A DNA stretch of 12,496 nt from Pseudolabrys sp. Its GTDB lineage: Bacteria > Pseudomonadota > Alphaproteobacteria > Rhizobiales > Xanthobacteraceae. The stretch covers positions 1-12,496 of the forward strand of contig JAFAQJ010000142.1 in the NCBI GenBank assembly GCA_019246455.1, in the 5' to 3' direction. This document shows positions 1 to 6,989 of the stretch, one piece after another (position 1 is the first letter of the stretch; each line of letters begins with the position of its first letter). The notes beneath the pieces are model-generated. The model was not told the origin of the DNA, did not search any database, and saw nothing but the letters and a program-made list of their open reading frames with translations. Made by a program: the position numbers and the translations under genes.

Positions 1-781
1 GGGTTTCGTGGTTGATCTTGATGATCTTGACCTTCACCTGCTGACCGATGTTGAGCACCTCGGTCGGGTGATTGACGCGGCGCCACGCGATGTCGGTGAC
101 GTGCAGCAGGCCGTCGATGCCGCCGAGATCGACGAATGCGCCGTAGTCGGTGATGTTCTTAACCACGCCGTCGATGACCTGACCTTCTTCAAGGTTCTGC
201 ACCAGCTCCTGGCGTTGCTCGGCGCGGGTTTCTTCAAGCACGGTGCGACGCGACACGACGATGTTGCCGCGGCGGCGATCCATCTTGAGGATCTGGAACT
301 GCTGCGGCGAATTCATCAGCGGGGTAACGTCGCGGATCGGACGGATATCGACCTGCGAGCGCGGCAGGAACGCCACGGCGCCGTCGAGATCGACGGTGAA
401 GCCGCCCTTGACCTGATTGAAGATGACGCCTGAGACCTTCTCGTTATTCTTGAAGGCGCTTTCGAGCTTGCCCCAGCTTTCCTCGCGGCGCGCTTTGTCG
501 CGCGACAGCACCGCTTCGCCCAGCGCATTCTCGACGCGCTCAAGATAAACCTCGACGGTGTCGCCGATCTTGATGTCGGACTGACGGCCCGGCGCGGCGA
601 ACTCGCGCAACGCGACTCGGCCTTCGGTCTTGGCGCCGACGTCGATGACGGCCATGTCCTTTTCAATGCCGACAACCTTGCCGTTGACGACGGTGCCTTC
701 GGAAGGCGTACCGCCCTGCGAAAAGGATTCTTCGAGCATCTTGGCGAAATCTTCACGCGACGGTGCTGCAGCAGTAGCCAT
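1..781 (-). CDS. rpsA: 30S ribosomal protein S1, N-terminal 260 residues (gene continues past the left edge)
   Basis: Ribosomal protein S1 binds mRNA on the small subunit and helps load it for translation. The open frame starts at ATG 781 and runs to position 1 without a stop, so about half of the usual ~560-residue protein is present. Three OB-fold S1 repeats can be read. R1 covers about residues 27-97 and contains VIDVGAKTEGRV. R2 covers about 114-180 and contains GFTVDLDGAVAFLPRSQ. R3 starts near 198 and contains the canonical DYGAFVDLGGIDGLLH. Start choice: GGAG (790-787) lies 5 bases upstream of ATG 781, and the ATG at 786 is out of frame. The gene follows cmk in the same direction after a 193-base gap, the classic cmk-rpsA order. 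Identity is secure; only the C-terminal repeats are unseen. Confidence 0.97.
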   Translation of the reverse strand, partial: MATAAAPSREDFAKMLEESFSQGGTPSEGTVVNGKVVGIEKDMAVIDVGAKTEGRVALREFAAPGRQSDIKIGDTVEVYLERVENALGEAVLSRDKARREESWGKLESAFKNNEKVSGVIFNQVKGGFTVDLDGAVAFLPRSQVDIRPIRDVTPLMNSPQQFQILKMDRRRGNIVVSRRTVLEETRAEQRQELVQNLEEGQVIDGVVKNITDYGAFVDLGGIDGLLHVTDIAWRRVNHPTEVLNIGQQVKVKIIKINHET

Positions 782-974
782 GTCATCTCCTAAAGCCTGC
801 GCCGGTGGTTCGAGTGGCGCTCCGATGCGCGGGTCGAAGTCTGGCAAGACGTTCGACGACCCTCCGCAAAGCGAAAGGCCGGCGCTCATGCCGTGCATTC
901 GGAACGATGGTTGCGATCAGGCTTGCCTACGGCGAGGCTCGAACGGGGCTCTGTCCTCCAACAACGAGGGCGGC
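782..974 (-). other. cmk-rpsA intergenic leader, no clear motif
   Basis: This 193-base gap between the cmk stop and the rpsA start is long enough to hold an rpsA promoter and leader. Apart from the GGAG ribosome binding site at 790-787, I see no convincing -35/-10 pair, intrinsic terminator or small reading frame. An autoregulatory S1 leader structure is possible but I cannot demonstrate one by eye. Confidence 0.4.
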
Positions 975-1613
975 TTAACCGCGGCCTCGGCCCGTTCGGG
1001 TGGCCTCGACGATGTCGATGGCGGCCCGGATGACGGCGTCTATATCCAACTGGGTTGTATCCAGCAAGTGCGCATCCGGCGCGGGTTTCAGCGGCGAAAT
1101 CGGCCGGTTGGTGTCGCGGTCGTCACGAGTGCGGATATCGGCCAGAATGCGCTCGAAATCGGCCCTTTCGCCGCGTTTTTCGACATCTTTGGTACGCCGC
1201 CGCGCGCGCTCTTCGGCCGACGCCACGAGAAAAATCTTAACGTCGGCGTTTGGCGCGATCACCGTGCCGATATCGCGGCCGTCGAGCACGGCGCCCGGCG
1301 GTTTCGCGGCAAAGCTGCGCTGATATTCGACCAATACGGCGCGAACTTCGGGGAATGCCGACACGATTGAGGCCGCGGTACCGATCGCGTCCGCCTGCAG
1401 CACATGGCGATCGAGATGCGCGTGATCGAGCGCCCGCGCCGCAACGACAGCGGTCGCTTTATCCTGCGGCGGCTTGCCAGCGTCGAGCACCGCTTTGGCG
1501 ACGGCGCGATACAGCAAACCGGTGTCGAGATGACGAAGGCCGTAATGTTGCGCGAGACGGCTGCCCAATGTGCCTTTGCCAGACGCCGCGGGGCCGTCGA
1601 TCGCGATGATCAT
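975..1613 (-). CDS. cmk: (d)CMP kinase
   Basis: Cytidylate kinase phosphorylates CMP and dCMP with ATP in the pyrimidine nucleotide pathway, in the cytosol. The protein has 212 residues, normal for the family. Visible motifs are the P-loop GPAASGKGT at residues 7-15, LDTGLLYRA at 29-37 (nucleotide-monophosphate site), DGRDIGT at 111-117, and the lid/arginine segment RDDRDTNR at 163-170 with the SPLKPA that follows. The start ATG at 1613 overlaps the aroA stop as ATGA, so translation is probably coupled to aroA. rpsA follows downstream on the same strand. aroA-cmk-rpsA is a common proteobacterial arrangement, and nothing in this copy is unusual. Confidence 0.97.
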   Translation of the reverse strand: MIIAIDGPAASGKGTLGSRLAQHYGLRHLDTGLLYRAVAKAVLDAGKPPQDKATAVVAARALDHAHLDRHVLQADAIGTAASIVSAFPEVRAVLVEYQRSFAAKPPGAVLDGRDIGTVIAPNADVKIFLVASAEERARRRTKDVEKRGERADFERILADIRTRDDRDTNRPISPLKPAPDAHLLDTTQLDIDAVIRAAIDIVEATRTGRGRG

Positions 1614-2968
1614 GAGAAATCCGCGCCAATCGCGCGCATCAACTCGGTGAAACCCGGAAAGCTCGTCGCGACGAAGGCGGTGTCGTCGACCTTGACGCCC
1701 TGTTCGCTGTTGAGCCCCATCACCAGCGCCGACATCGCAAGGCGATGATCCATATGGGTGGCAACCATGCCGCCGCCAGGGACCACGCCTTTACCGACCA
1801 CCGTCATGTCGTCGCCATCGATCGTGACTTCGATGCCATTGATGCGCAGCATCTCGGCGGTGGCGGCGAGCCGATCACTTTCCTTGACGCGCAATTCGCT
1901 CAAGCCGCGCATCACCGTTGGACCTTGCGCATAAGCGGCGGCGACGGCGAGCACCGGATATTCATCGATCATCGAGGGCGCGCGCTCCGCCGGCACCTCG
2001 ATGCCCTTGAGCGAGGAGGCGCGGATGCGCAGGTCGGCGACTTCCTCGCCGTCGTCGCGGGTTTCGAGCGCTTCAATTTCGGCGCCCATTTCCCTGAGCG
2101 TCTTGTAGAGACCGGTGCGCAGCGGATTGGTCATGACGTCTTCCAATACCAAATCCGAGCCCGGCACGATCAGCGCCGCAACTAAAGGAAAGGCCGCTGA
2201 CGAGGGATCAGCCGGCACGACGACCGGCGCCGGCTCAAGTTCCGGCTGACCCTGCAAGATGATGCGGCGGCCGTGCTCGCCGGAATGCTTGACCGTAACC
2301 TTGGCGCCGAAATGCTTGAGCATGCGCTCGGTGTGGTCGCGGGTTGCTTCGGCCTCGACCACGGTGGTTTCGCCAGGCGCGGCAAGCCCGGCGAGCAGCA
2401 CCGCGGACTTGAGCTGAGCCGACGGCACCGGCGATTCATATTCGATCGGGATCGGCTCGCCGGCGCCTTCGATCGTCAACGGCAAACGGCCGCCTTCGGC
2501 TTGCTCCAGCGTGCGCAGCCCCATGCGCTCGAGCGGATCGAGCACGCGACGCATCGGCCGCTTGCGTAGCGAGCCATCGCCATCAAACGTCGCCTTAATG
2601 GGCGAACCGGCGACGGCGCCGATCGTCAGCCGCGCGCCGGTGCCGGAATTGCCGAAATCGAGCGGCGCGCGCGGGCTCATGAAGCCGCCGACGCCGACGC
2701 CATGCACGCGCCACACGCCGTCGCCGCCGCGCTCGACTTTGGCGCCGAGCGCCTGCATGGCCTTCGCGGTGTTGTGGACGTCTTCACCCTCCAGGAGGCC
2801 GGTGATCGCGGTTTCGCCGACCGTCATGGCGCCGAGGATCAGCGCCCGGTGCGAGATCGATTTATCGCCAGGCACGCGGACGCGGCCCGAAATAGGACCG
2901 CCGCGGCGGGCGGTCAGCGCCGATGTAGGGGACGACGGGTTTTCGGACGATGGGTTGTCGCTGCTCAC
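1610..2968 (-). CDS. aroA: 3-phosphoshikimate 1-carboxyvinyltransferase (EPSP synthase, class II)
   Basis: EPSP synthase transfers the enolpyruvyl group of PEP to shikimate-3-phosphate, the sixth shikimate-pathway step. I choose the GTG at 2968, giving 452 residues, because AAGG lies 8 bases upstream and the length matches class II enzymes such as Agrobacterium CP4 (455). The frame stays open to an ATG at 3121, but those 51 extra residues look unlike the family and fill the divergent promoter region. Visible motifs are PGDKS (33-37), LLEGEDV (58-64), GNSGTG (106-111), SAQLK (183-187), RDHTE (210-214), NPLRTG (CP4 has NPTRTG) and RVKESDR. These place it in the CP4-like class. At the position of CP4 Ala100, the residue tied to glyphosate insensitivity, this protein has Gly109. 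The 3' end overlaps cmk by four bases. Confidence 0.96.
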   Translation of the reverse strand: MSSDNPSSENPSSPTSALTARRGGPISGRVRVPGDKSISHRALILGAMTVGETAITGLLEGEDVHNTAKAMQALGAKVERGGDGVWRVHGVGVGGFMSPRAPLDFGNSGTGARLTIGAVAGSPIKATFDGDGSLRKRPMRRVLDPLERMGLRTLEQAEGGRLPLTIEGAGEPIPIEYESPVPSAQLKSAVLLAGLAAPGETTVVEAEATRDHTERMLKHFGAKVTVKHSGEHGRRIILQGQPELEPAPVVVPADPSSAAFPLVAALIVPGSDLVLEDVMTNPLRTGLYKTLREMGAEIEALETRDDGEEVADLRIRASSLKGIEVPAERAPSMIDEYPVLAVAAAYAQGPTVMRGLSELRVKESDRLAATAEMLRINGIEVTIDGDDMTVVGKGVVPGGGMVATHMDHRLAMSALVMGLNSEQGVKVDDTAFVATSFPGFTELMRAIGADFS

Positions 2969-3069
2969 GTCGAATACCTTGAAGACGTGCGGTCCTACCA
3001 CGCGGCCGCGCGGCGCGTCATCCCAGCTAAAATGGGCCGGAAAGCCCGCAAATCGGGCCGCCCGCGCTA

Positions 3070-3098
3070 TTGACAGGGGCCGCGCAACTAGCCAAGTG
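3070..3098 (+). promoter_or_regulatory. Possible promoter for the FYDLN_acid gene
   Basis: A perfect TTGACA (-35 consensus) lies at 3070-3075, about 60 bases upstream of the GTG start at 3137, in the divergent gap with aroA. No good -10 stands at 16-18 bases; the best windows there (CCAAGT, CAAGTG, AAGTGA) are poor. The call rests mainly on the -35 and the position. Confidence 0.3.
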
Positions 3099-3136
3099 AA
3101 GCACCGATTTTTCGAGAACACCTAAGGAACCCCCTC

Positions 3137-3529
3137 GTGGCTAAACTTGATCTGGGCACCAAGCGCCTGTGCGGCAGTTGCGGCGCGAAGTTCTACGATC
3201 TCAACAAGAACCCGATCGTGTGCCCGAAGTGTGAGACCGTGTTCGTCCCGCCGGTCGTGACCGCGCGCGGTCGTCCCGCTGAACCGGTCAAGGCTCCGGT
3301 TGCTCCTGTGGCGGTCGAGCCGGAGACCGCGGACGCCGAATTTGTCTCGCTCGAGGATGCCGACGCCGAGGCCCAGGGCAAGAAGCCCGCGGCCGGCGAA
3401 GAAGCCGCGGAAGGCGAAGCCGCCGCGGGCGAAGACGACAACATGGATGCCTTCATCGAGGAAGAAGATGGCGGCGCCGACGTGACCGACATCGTCGGCG
3501 ACGGCAGCGAAAAGGAAGAGGAAAGCTGA
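3137..3529 (+). CDS. TIGR02300 / FYDLN_acid family protein: N-terminal zinc ribbon with acidic tail
   Basis: This is a 130-residue protein of unknown function that is widespread in alphaproteobacteria. The N-terminus (about 1-40) carries CGSC at 12-15 and CPKC at 29-32, four cysteines likely to bind one zinc, and between them FYDLNK (19-24), which names the family. After a Pro/Val-rich link the rest is strongly acidic and Ala/Glu-rich (about 50-130), probably disordered. The start is GTG at 3137 with AAGGAA at 3124-3129 upstream; an initial MAKLDLGTKR fits the family. It is divergent from aroA, and tRNA-Ala starts 35 bases after its stop. A zinc ribbon plus acidic tail suggests contact with nucleic acid or RNA polymerase, but that is inference only. 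Confidence 0.92.
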   Translation: MAKLDLGTKRLCGSCGAKFYDLNKNPIVCPKCETVFVPPVVTARGRPAEPVKAPVAPVAVEPETADAEFVSLEDADAEAQGKKPAAGEEAAEGEAAAGEDDNMDAFIEEEDGGADVTDIVGDGSEKEEES

Positions 3530-3564
3530 TCGCCGGCGTGCGATAATCCGGTGATCCCGAGATT

Positions 3565-3640
3565 GGGGCCATAGCTCAGCTGGGAGAGCGCCTGCATGGC
3601 ATGCAGGAGGTCGGCGGTTCGATCCCGCCTGGCTCCACCA
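3565..3640 (+). tRNA. tRNA-Ala (anticodon GGC)
   Basis: A full 76-base cloverleaf can be folded by eye. The acceptor arm GGGGCCA pairs with TGGCTCC, and its third pair is the G3:U70 wobble that identifies alanine tRNAs. The D arm is GCTC/GAGC. The anticodon stem is CCTGC/GCAGG around a loop ATGGCAT with anticodon GGC, reading GCC codons. The T arm is GGCGG/CCGCC with TTCGATC. The CCA end is encoded. A GATAAT at 3542-3547 could be a -10 for it, but no matching -35 is seen, so cotranscription with the gene upstream is equally likely. Confidence 0.98.
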
Positions 3641-3645
3641 AATTG

Positions 3646-3673
3646 AAAACCGCCCGTCCGGGCGGTTTTTTCT
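3646..3673 (+). terminator. Intrinsic terminator after tRNA-Ala
   Basis: The stem AAAACCGCCC / GGGCGGTTTT (10 pairs, loop GTCC) begins five bases after the tRNA and ends in a run of T broken by one C (3666-3673). This is a textbook rho-independent terminator. The A-tract on the left arm makes it potentially bidirectional. Confidence 0.93.
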
Positions 3674-3746
3674 GCGCTGAGTACCCCGCCTTCCCTAACT
3701 GCGAACCGCTCTGCATGATGCCGGGGCAAAAGCCCGGGGGAAATGC

Positions 3747-4730
3747 ATGCCAGCTTCGTTGCCAGGTAAAGTGACGCTGGAAGATCACTTCGCGATCGAC
3801 GAGACGCTGAGCGACTCCCAGGTGTTCGGGCCGCATGTCTGGAACGAGCTGCGGCCGCGGCTGCTCGATTTCTCCGAGATGCGGCTGCGCGAAATGGACA
3901 AAGGCGGCGTCGCGACCATGATCCTGTCGCTGAATGCGCCGGCGGTGCAGGCCATTGCCGACGTCAAGAAGGCGATCGTAGTCGCGAAACGGTCGAACGA
4001 TCTAATCGCCGAAACGATGCGCAAACATCCCGGACGCTTCGCCGGTTTCGCCGCGCTGCCGATGCAAGACGTCGAGGTCAGCATCGCCGAAGTGCAGCGC
4101 TGCGTCACCGAATTGAAATTCGTCGGCGCGCTGGTCAACGGCTTTTCCGAAACGGGGGATCCCGGCAACCTGCTTTATTACGACTTGCCGCAGTACAAGC
4201 CGTTCTGGCGCGCGATCGAAAAGCTGGGCGTGCCGTTTTATCTCCACCCGCGCAACCCGCTGATGGGCGCGATCCCCGGCTACAAGGGTCACAACTGGCT
4301 GCTCGGGCCGAACTGGGCGTTCAACGCCGAAACGTCAGTCCACGCGCTGCGGCTGATCGCCAGCGGCATTTTCGACCAATGCCCGAAGCTCAAGATCGTA
4401 CTCGGCCATCTCGGCGAAGGCATTCCGGCACTGCTGTGGCGGATCGACCACCGCAACGGCTGGATGCATGCGCAGCACGAATACGCGGCGAAAAAGGGCG
4501 TCGCCGACTATTTCACCAAGCACTTCTGGCTGACGACGTCGGGCAATTTCAGCACCAAGGCGTTGCGCCACGCGATCGACGAAATGGGCGCGGACCGCAT
4601 CATGTTCTCGGTCGATTGGCCGTTCGAGAGCATCGCCGAAGGCTGCGCCTGGATGGACGCGCTCGATCTGCCGGCTGATCAAAAGAAAAAGATCGCGGGC
4701 GATAACGCACGCGATCTGTTCAGGTTGTAA
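3747..4730 (+). CDS. Amidohydrolase-superfamily decarboxylase, gamma-resorcylate (2,6-dihydroxybenzoate) decarboxylase-like
   Basis: This 327-residue protein closely resembles the Rhizobium gamma-resorcylate decarboxylase, a zinc enzyme of the ACMSD branch that reversibly removes CO2 from hydroxybenzoates without a cofactor. Shared stretches include MILSLNAPAVQAI (58-70), VGALVNGFS (126-134), YYDLPQY (144-150), VPFYLHPRNPL (162-172), WRIDHRN (231-237), TTSGNF (263-268) and DWPFE (290-294). The metal and catalytic set is complete: Glu12 and His14 (ExH), His167, His221 and Asp290, which line up with Glu8, His10, His164, His218 and Asp287 of the Rhizobium enzyme. Start: ATG 3747 with GGGGGA just upstream; the ATG at 3743 is out of frame. 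It stands alone after the tRNA terminator, with no resorcinol-pathway genes nearby, so the true aromatic substrate is uncertain. Salicylate or another hydroxybenzoate is possible. Confidence 0.88.
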   Translation: MPASLPGKVTLEDHFAIDETLSDSQVFGPHVWNELRPRLLDFSEMRLREMDKGGVATMILSLNAPAVQAIADVKKAIVVAKRSNDLIAETMRKHPGRFAGFAALPMQDVEVSIAEVQRCVTELKFVGALVNGFSETGDPGNLLYYDLPQYKPFWRAIEKLGVPFYLHPRNPLMGAIPGYKGHNWLLGPNWAFNAETSVHALRLIASGIFDQCPKLKIVLGHLGEGIPALLWRIDHRNGWMHAQHEYAAKKGVADYFTKHFWLTTSGNFSTKALRHAIDEMGADRIMFSVDWPFESIAEGCAWMDALDLPADQKKKIAGDNARDLFRL

Positions 4731-4759
4731 GTCGCTGCGGCTGCGTTTTTACGGCAACA

Positions 4760-6037
4760 TTACGGCTTGGCCGTTGCAGTCTTCTTGACTGAAGCCTGCG
4801 CCATCGCCGCCGGCCCCCAAACCGGCTCATCGTCACCGTTGCCCCAGGCAAACGGCCGATAGAACGAGTGCAGGCCATAGCGCACCAGCCGCTTCATCTC
4901 GTGGACCCAGTTCGGGCGAACGTAAGAGGCGTGGTAGTGCGTCGACTTGCCGACCTCCGGAATATAAATCTGGCCGTCGAGCGTCTGCTTGGCGATGCGA
5001 TTGGCACGCGCCCAGTTGCCGCGCTCGTTGATCACCTTGCGCTTGCCGTCGCAGGCGAAGGTGAACTGACACGACAGATGACGTTGCGCGTTCTGATAGA
5101 CGACGCCGCAGATGTCGTTCGGATAGAAGCCCGAGAACGCGCGATTGACGACGACCTGCGCGACGGCCATCTGGCCGCGCACCGGTTCGCTGCGTGCTTC
5201 GAAGTAGATCGCGTTGGCGAGACAGCGCTCCGCCTTGGCGTATTCCTTTTCCTTGCCCGGTTCGGTCAGTCCGAGACGCTCGGCCGGGGACGGCGGCGGC
5301 ACACCCGGTGCGGCGCGTGGCAGCGGCACTTCGGAAAGCGGGATCGCCGGATCGGTACCGGCAACCGAAATCGAACGTTCCGCCAGCGAAGGCACGGCCG
5401 GCATGTCGGTTTCCGCGGTCGCCAGACGGATCGGAGTCGCCACAGCGGGGGCACCTTGCGAGTCGGCCGCACCGACGGCGGCGAAAGTGGTGGGAGCCGA
5501 GGCTTGCGCCGCGATCGGCGAGGGTTTCGGCAGCGTCACGTTTTCCGAGACATTCGCGGGTAAAGGCTTGGTCTGCTCGATAGCCGGCAGCGACACTCGC
5601 TCCAGCTTTGCCGGCTTGCCGATGGAAGGTGACGTCATGGCCGACGACACGGCGTCCTTGCTGCCGATCGCCGAAAGGTCGGAGAGCGGCGACTGCGGCT
5701 GCACGACCGGCGGCAGCTTGGAAACACGCGGCTCGTCTTTCGGAATCCGGACAATCACGCTATCGGACGGCGATGTGAACGAAAATGTCGACGGCGAAAT
5801 CGAGATGTTGGAGACGCCGCCGCGCACCAGATCGCCAAAGCTGGCTACCGCTTCGCGGCTGGAGCTCCAAACACCCGTCGCTTCGGCGACGGAATGCACG
5901 CCGGCGATGTCGAGGACGCCGAGCGTGAGTGCGAGGGTCGCGAACGCGATGCAGCCGCGTTTCGCGGCCAAGAAAATCTTTTCCTCGATTGAAGGTTCAA
6001 ACGGGTCACGATCGAAATCGATACTACGCGCGATCAC
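4760..6037 (-). CDS. Cell wall hydrolase, SleB (Hydrolase_2) family, membrane-anchored
   Basis: This is a 425-residue protein. A short cytoplasmic start is followed by one hydrophobic segment (about 28-46), then a long Pro/Ser/Ala/Val-rich, low-complexity periplasmic linker (about 55-265), then the catalytic SleB-like domain (about 268-395). That domain holds CLANAIYFEAR (272-282), where Glu280 aligns with the likely catalytic glutamate, GQMAVAQVVVNR (288-299), the Cys-bearing CGVVYQ and CQFTFACDG (310-331), and HYHASYVRPNW (367-377). The family cleaves peptidoglycan glycan strands; in non-sporulating alphaproteobacteria it probably serves wall remodelling, which is inference. The start is GTG 6035-6037 with GGAG about 6 bases upstream. 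It converges on the decarboxylase gene with a 29-base gap, where I see no clear terminator. Confidence 0.9.
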   Translation of the reverse strand: MIARSIDFDRDPFEPSIEEKIFLAAKRGCIAFATLALTLGVLDIAGVHSVAEATGVWSSSREAVASFGDLVRGGVSNISISPSTFSFTSPSDSVIVRIPKDEPRVSKLPPVVQPQSPLSDLSAIGSKDAVSSAMTSPSIGKPAKLERVSLPAIEQTKPLPANVSENVTLPKPSPIAAQASAPTTFAAVGAADSQGAPAVATPIRLATAETDMPAVPSLAERSISVAGTDPAIPLSEVPLPRAAPGVPPPSPAERLGLTEPGKEKEYAKAERCLANAIYFEARSEPVRGQMAVAQVVVNRAFSGFYPNDICGVVYQNAQRHLSCQFTFACDGKRKVINERGNWARANRIAKQTLDGQIYIPEVGKSTHYHASYVRPNWVHEMKRLVRYGLHSFYRPFAWGNGDDEPVWGPAAMAQASVKKTATAKP

Positions 6038-6071
6038 GATTCACTCCGTACAACTTTCATCAAACTCCACC

Positions 6072-6087
6072 GGTCCCACGCGGGACC
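6072..6087. repeat. Perfect inverted repeat in the cell wall hydrolase leader
   Basis: GGTCCC-ACGC-GGGACC, a 6-bp perfect inverted repeat with a 4-base loop, lies 35 bases upstream of the hydrolase GTG. It could be an operator or a leader hairpin. It has no T-run, so it is not an intrinsic terminator. Confidence 0.5.
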
Positions 6088-6390
6088 ATACATGCGGAGC
6101 GTGCGAAAGCGCCGGGTGTTAGGAAGTTTTTAGCCAAACACGGCAAAGAGAGATGTTTAATTTAACCAAAGGCGCGCGAGCAGCAGAGATTAAATTTCAC
6201 GATTAATCTGTGGCGGAAAATTTCGCCGCGTGAGCCGCTCCGGAAATCAAGATCGAGGTCACTTCCGATTGCTGGACGCTGGCGCGCGACGTGGCACTGC
6301 CTTGTTGCCGGCGTTGCGCCGCGCGGGCGAAACACGGATACCAAGAACGCTTGCGAAGAATGCCTTCGAAACCGCAAGATTCCTGGTGTT
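6088..6390. other. Non-coding stretch between the cell wall hydrolase and the hsp20 promoter
   Basis: About 300 bases without a credible gene. The part nearest the hydrolase (about 6116-6210) is AT-rich for this genome, with TTTAATTTAACC near 6156 and paired TTAA boxes 9 bases apart at 6190-6193 and 6203-6206. It probably holds the hydrolase promoter on the minus strand, though I could not fix a -35/-10 pair. GANTC sites (CcrM methylation motif) occur at 6378-6382 and, next to the hydrolase start, at 6038-6042. An open frame on the minus strand at 6162-6407 is Arg/Ser-rich, lacks family resemblance and crosses the heat-shock promoter, so I do not call it. Confidence 0.5.
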
Positions 6391-6419
6391 CTTGAACCTT
6401 TAACCACGGTTCCCCATAT
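6391..6419 (+). promoter_or_regulatory. Heat-shock (RpoH / sigma-32) promoter of hsp20
   Basis: CTTGAA at 6391-6396 and CCCCATAT at 6412-6419, separated by 15 bases, match the sigma-32 consensus (CTTGAA, 13-15 bases, CCCCAT-T) almost perfectly. The predicted transcript start near 6426-6428 falls just before the first hairpin of the hsp20 leader, giving an ~80-base 5' untranslated region. Confidence 0.87.
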
Positions 6420-6429
6420 TGGGTGAGAC

Positions 6430-6507
6430 CGGCCGTAGCTCGGCTGGCCGTCGGAGCGCCTTATCGGGCTCCGTCAAAGTCGCTTCGTAACGAGGACTTT
6501 GAGATCC
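6430..6507 (+). promoter_or_regulatory. ROSE-like RNA thermometer in the hsp20 5' leader
   Basis: Three consecutive hairpins fill the leader. I (6430-6450): stem 6430-6434 with 6446-6450, then AGC/GCT closing a TCG loop. II (6452-6473): CGGAGC/GCTCCG, then CC/GG after a bulged G. III (6475-6501): C6475-G6501 up to C6481-G6495, G6482 bulged, C6483-G6494, T6484-A6493, T6485 bulged, CG/CG, loop TAA. In hairpin III the sequence UCGCU (6480-6484) pairs with the Shine-Dalgarno AGGA (6493-6496) around one bulged G. That matches the U(U/C)GCU anti-SD with bulged G that defines ROSE elements of rhizobial small heat-shock genes. Heat should melt it and free the SD. The fold is from reading, not from a computed energy. 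Confidence 0.82.
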
Positions 6508-6933
6508 ATGTCGAGAGTTCCTTCGCTCTCCAGCCCGTTTCTCCTGGGCTTTGACGAAATCGAGCGAGCCCTCGATCGCGTCGCCAAAGGAGCAGACGGC
6601 TACCCGCCCTACAACATCGAGCGTCTCGCGCGCGAGGCTAATAACCCCGAGCGCCTGCGCATCACGCTGGCGGTCGCCGGTTTCACCCGCGATCAGCTCG
6701 ACGTGACAATCGAGGAAAGCCAACTGGTGATCAGGGGGCGTCAGCAGGACGACAAGAGCCGGCAGTATCTTCACCGCGGCATCGCCGCGCGCCAATTCCA
6801 GCGCACCTTCGTGCTGGCGGAAGGCATGGAGGTGCTGGGTGCCGACCTCAAGAACGGGCTGCTGTCGATCGATCTCGTCCGGCCCGAACCCGACCGGGTG
6901 GTCCGCACGATCTCGATTGTGGAGCACGAATAA
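6508..6933 (+). CDS. Small heat shock protein, Hsp20 / alpha-crystallin family
   Basis: An ATP-independent holdase of 141 residues that binds unfolding proteins during heat stress. The alpha-crystallin domain covers about residues 35-130 (PPYNIERL, RITLAVAGF, LVIRGRQ, LKNGLLSIDLVRP), and a C-terminal I-x-I motif (ISI, 135-137) for oligomer assembly is present. The N-terminus, SSPFLLGFDEIERALDRV, is of the type common in Bradyrhizobium-like species. Start: ATG 6508, with AGGA at 6493-6496 eleven bases upstream. A TTG at 6499 is in frame but sits two bases from that SD and inside the thermometer hairpin, so I reject it. Upstream is a sigma-32 promoter plus a ROSE-like leader, and DUF1150 follows after 56 bases. 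Confidence 0.95.
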   Translation: MSRVPSLSSPFLLGFDEIERALDRVAKGADGYPPYNIERLAREANNPERLRITLAVAGFTRDQLDVTIEESQLVIRGRQQDDKSRQYLHRGIAARQFQRTFVLAEGMEVLGADLKNGLLSIDLVRPEPDRVVRTISIVEHE

Positions 6934-6989
6934 GTGAACGCATGAAACAGGACTCGACCTGCGTTGAATCAGAAAGGAGTCGAGGGCCC

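Noticed and set aside
2969..3121. 51-residue N-terminal extension of aroA from an ATG at 3121
   Set aside because: It does not resemble the family and covers the divergent promoter gap. GTG 2968 has AAGG at good spacing and gives the normal length.
3576..3836. Minus-strand open frame whose end reads GGIEPPTSCMPCRRSPS
   Set aside because: This is the translation of the complement of tRNA-Ala, a well-known false protein in databases. It also runs through the terminator and the decarboxylase start.
3565..4759. tRNA-Ala as the attachment site of an integrated island
   Set aside because: No second copy of the tRNA 3' end, no integrase and no other mobile gene was found. The following genes continue with ordinary composition.
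4731..4759. GC-rich stretch with TTTTT after the decarboxylase as a terminator
   Set aside because: The bases before TTTTT are a near direct repeat (CTGCGG, CTGCG), not a self-complementary stem.
5214..6122. 302-codon plus-strand open frame opposite the cell wall hydrolase
   Set aside because: Shadow of the low-complexity linker-coding strand (Ser/Gly/Thr-rich). It lacks motifs and runs into the hydrolase leader.
6190..6206. Paired TTAA boxes resembling a CtrA site
   Set aside because: The spacing is 9 bases rather than the 7 of TTAA-N7-TTAA, and AT-rich DNA here makes TTAA likely by chance.
6292..6309. TGGCAC followed by TTGCC upstream of hsp20, resembling a sigma-54 promoter
   Set aside because: GG and GC are 12 bases apart instead of 10, a spacing sigma-54 does not accept. 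The heat-shock promoter explains the gene better.
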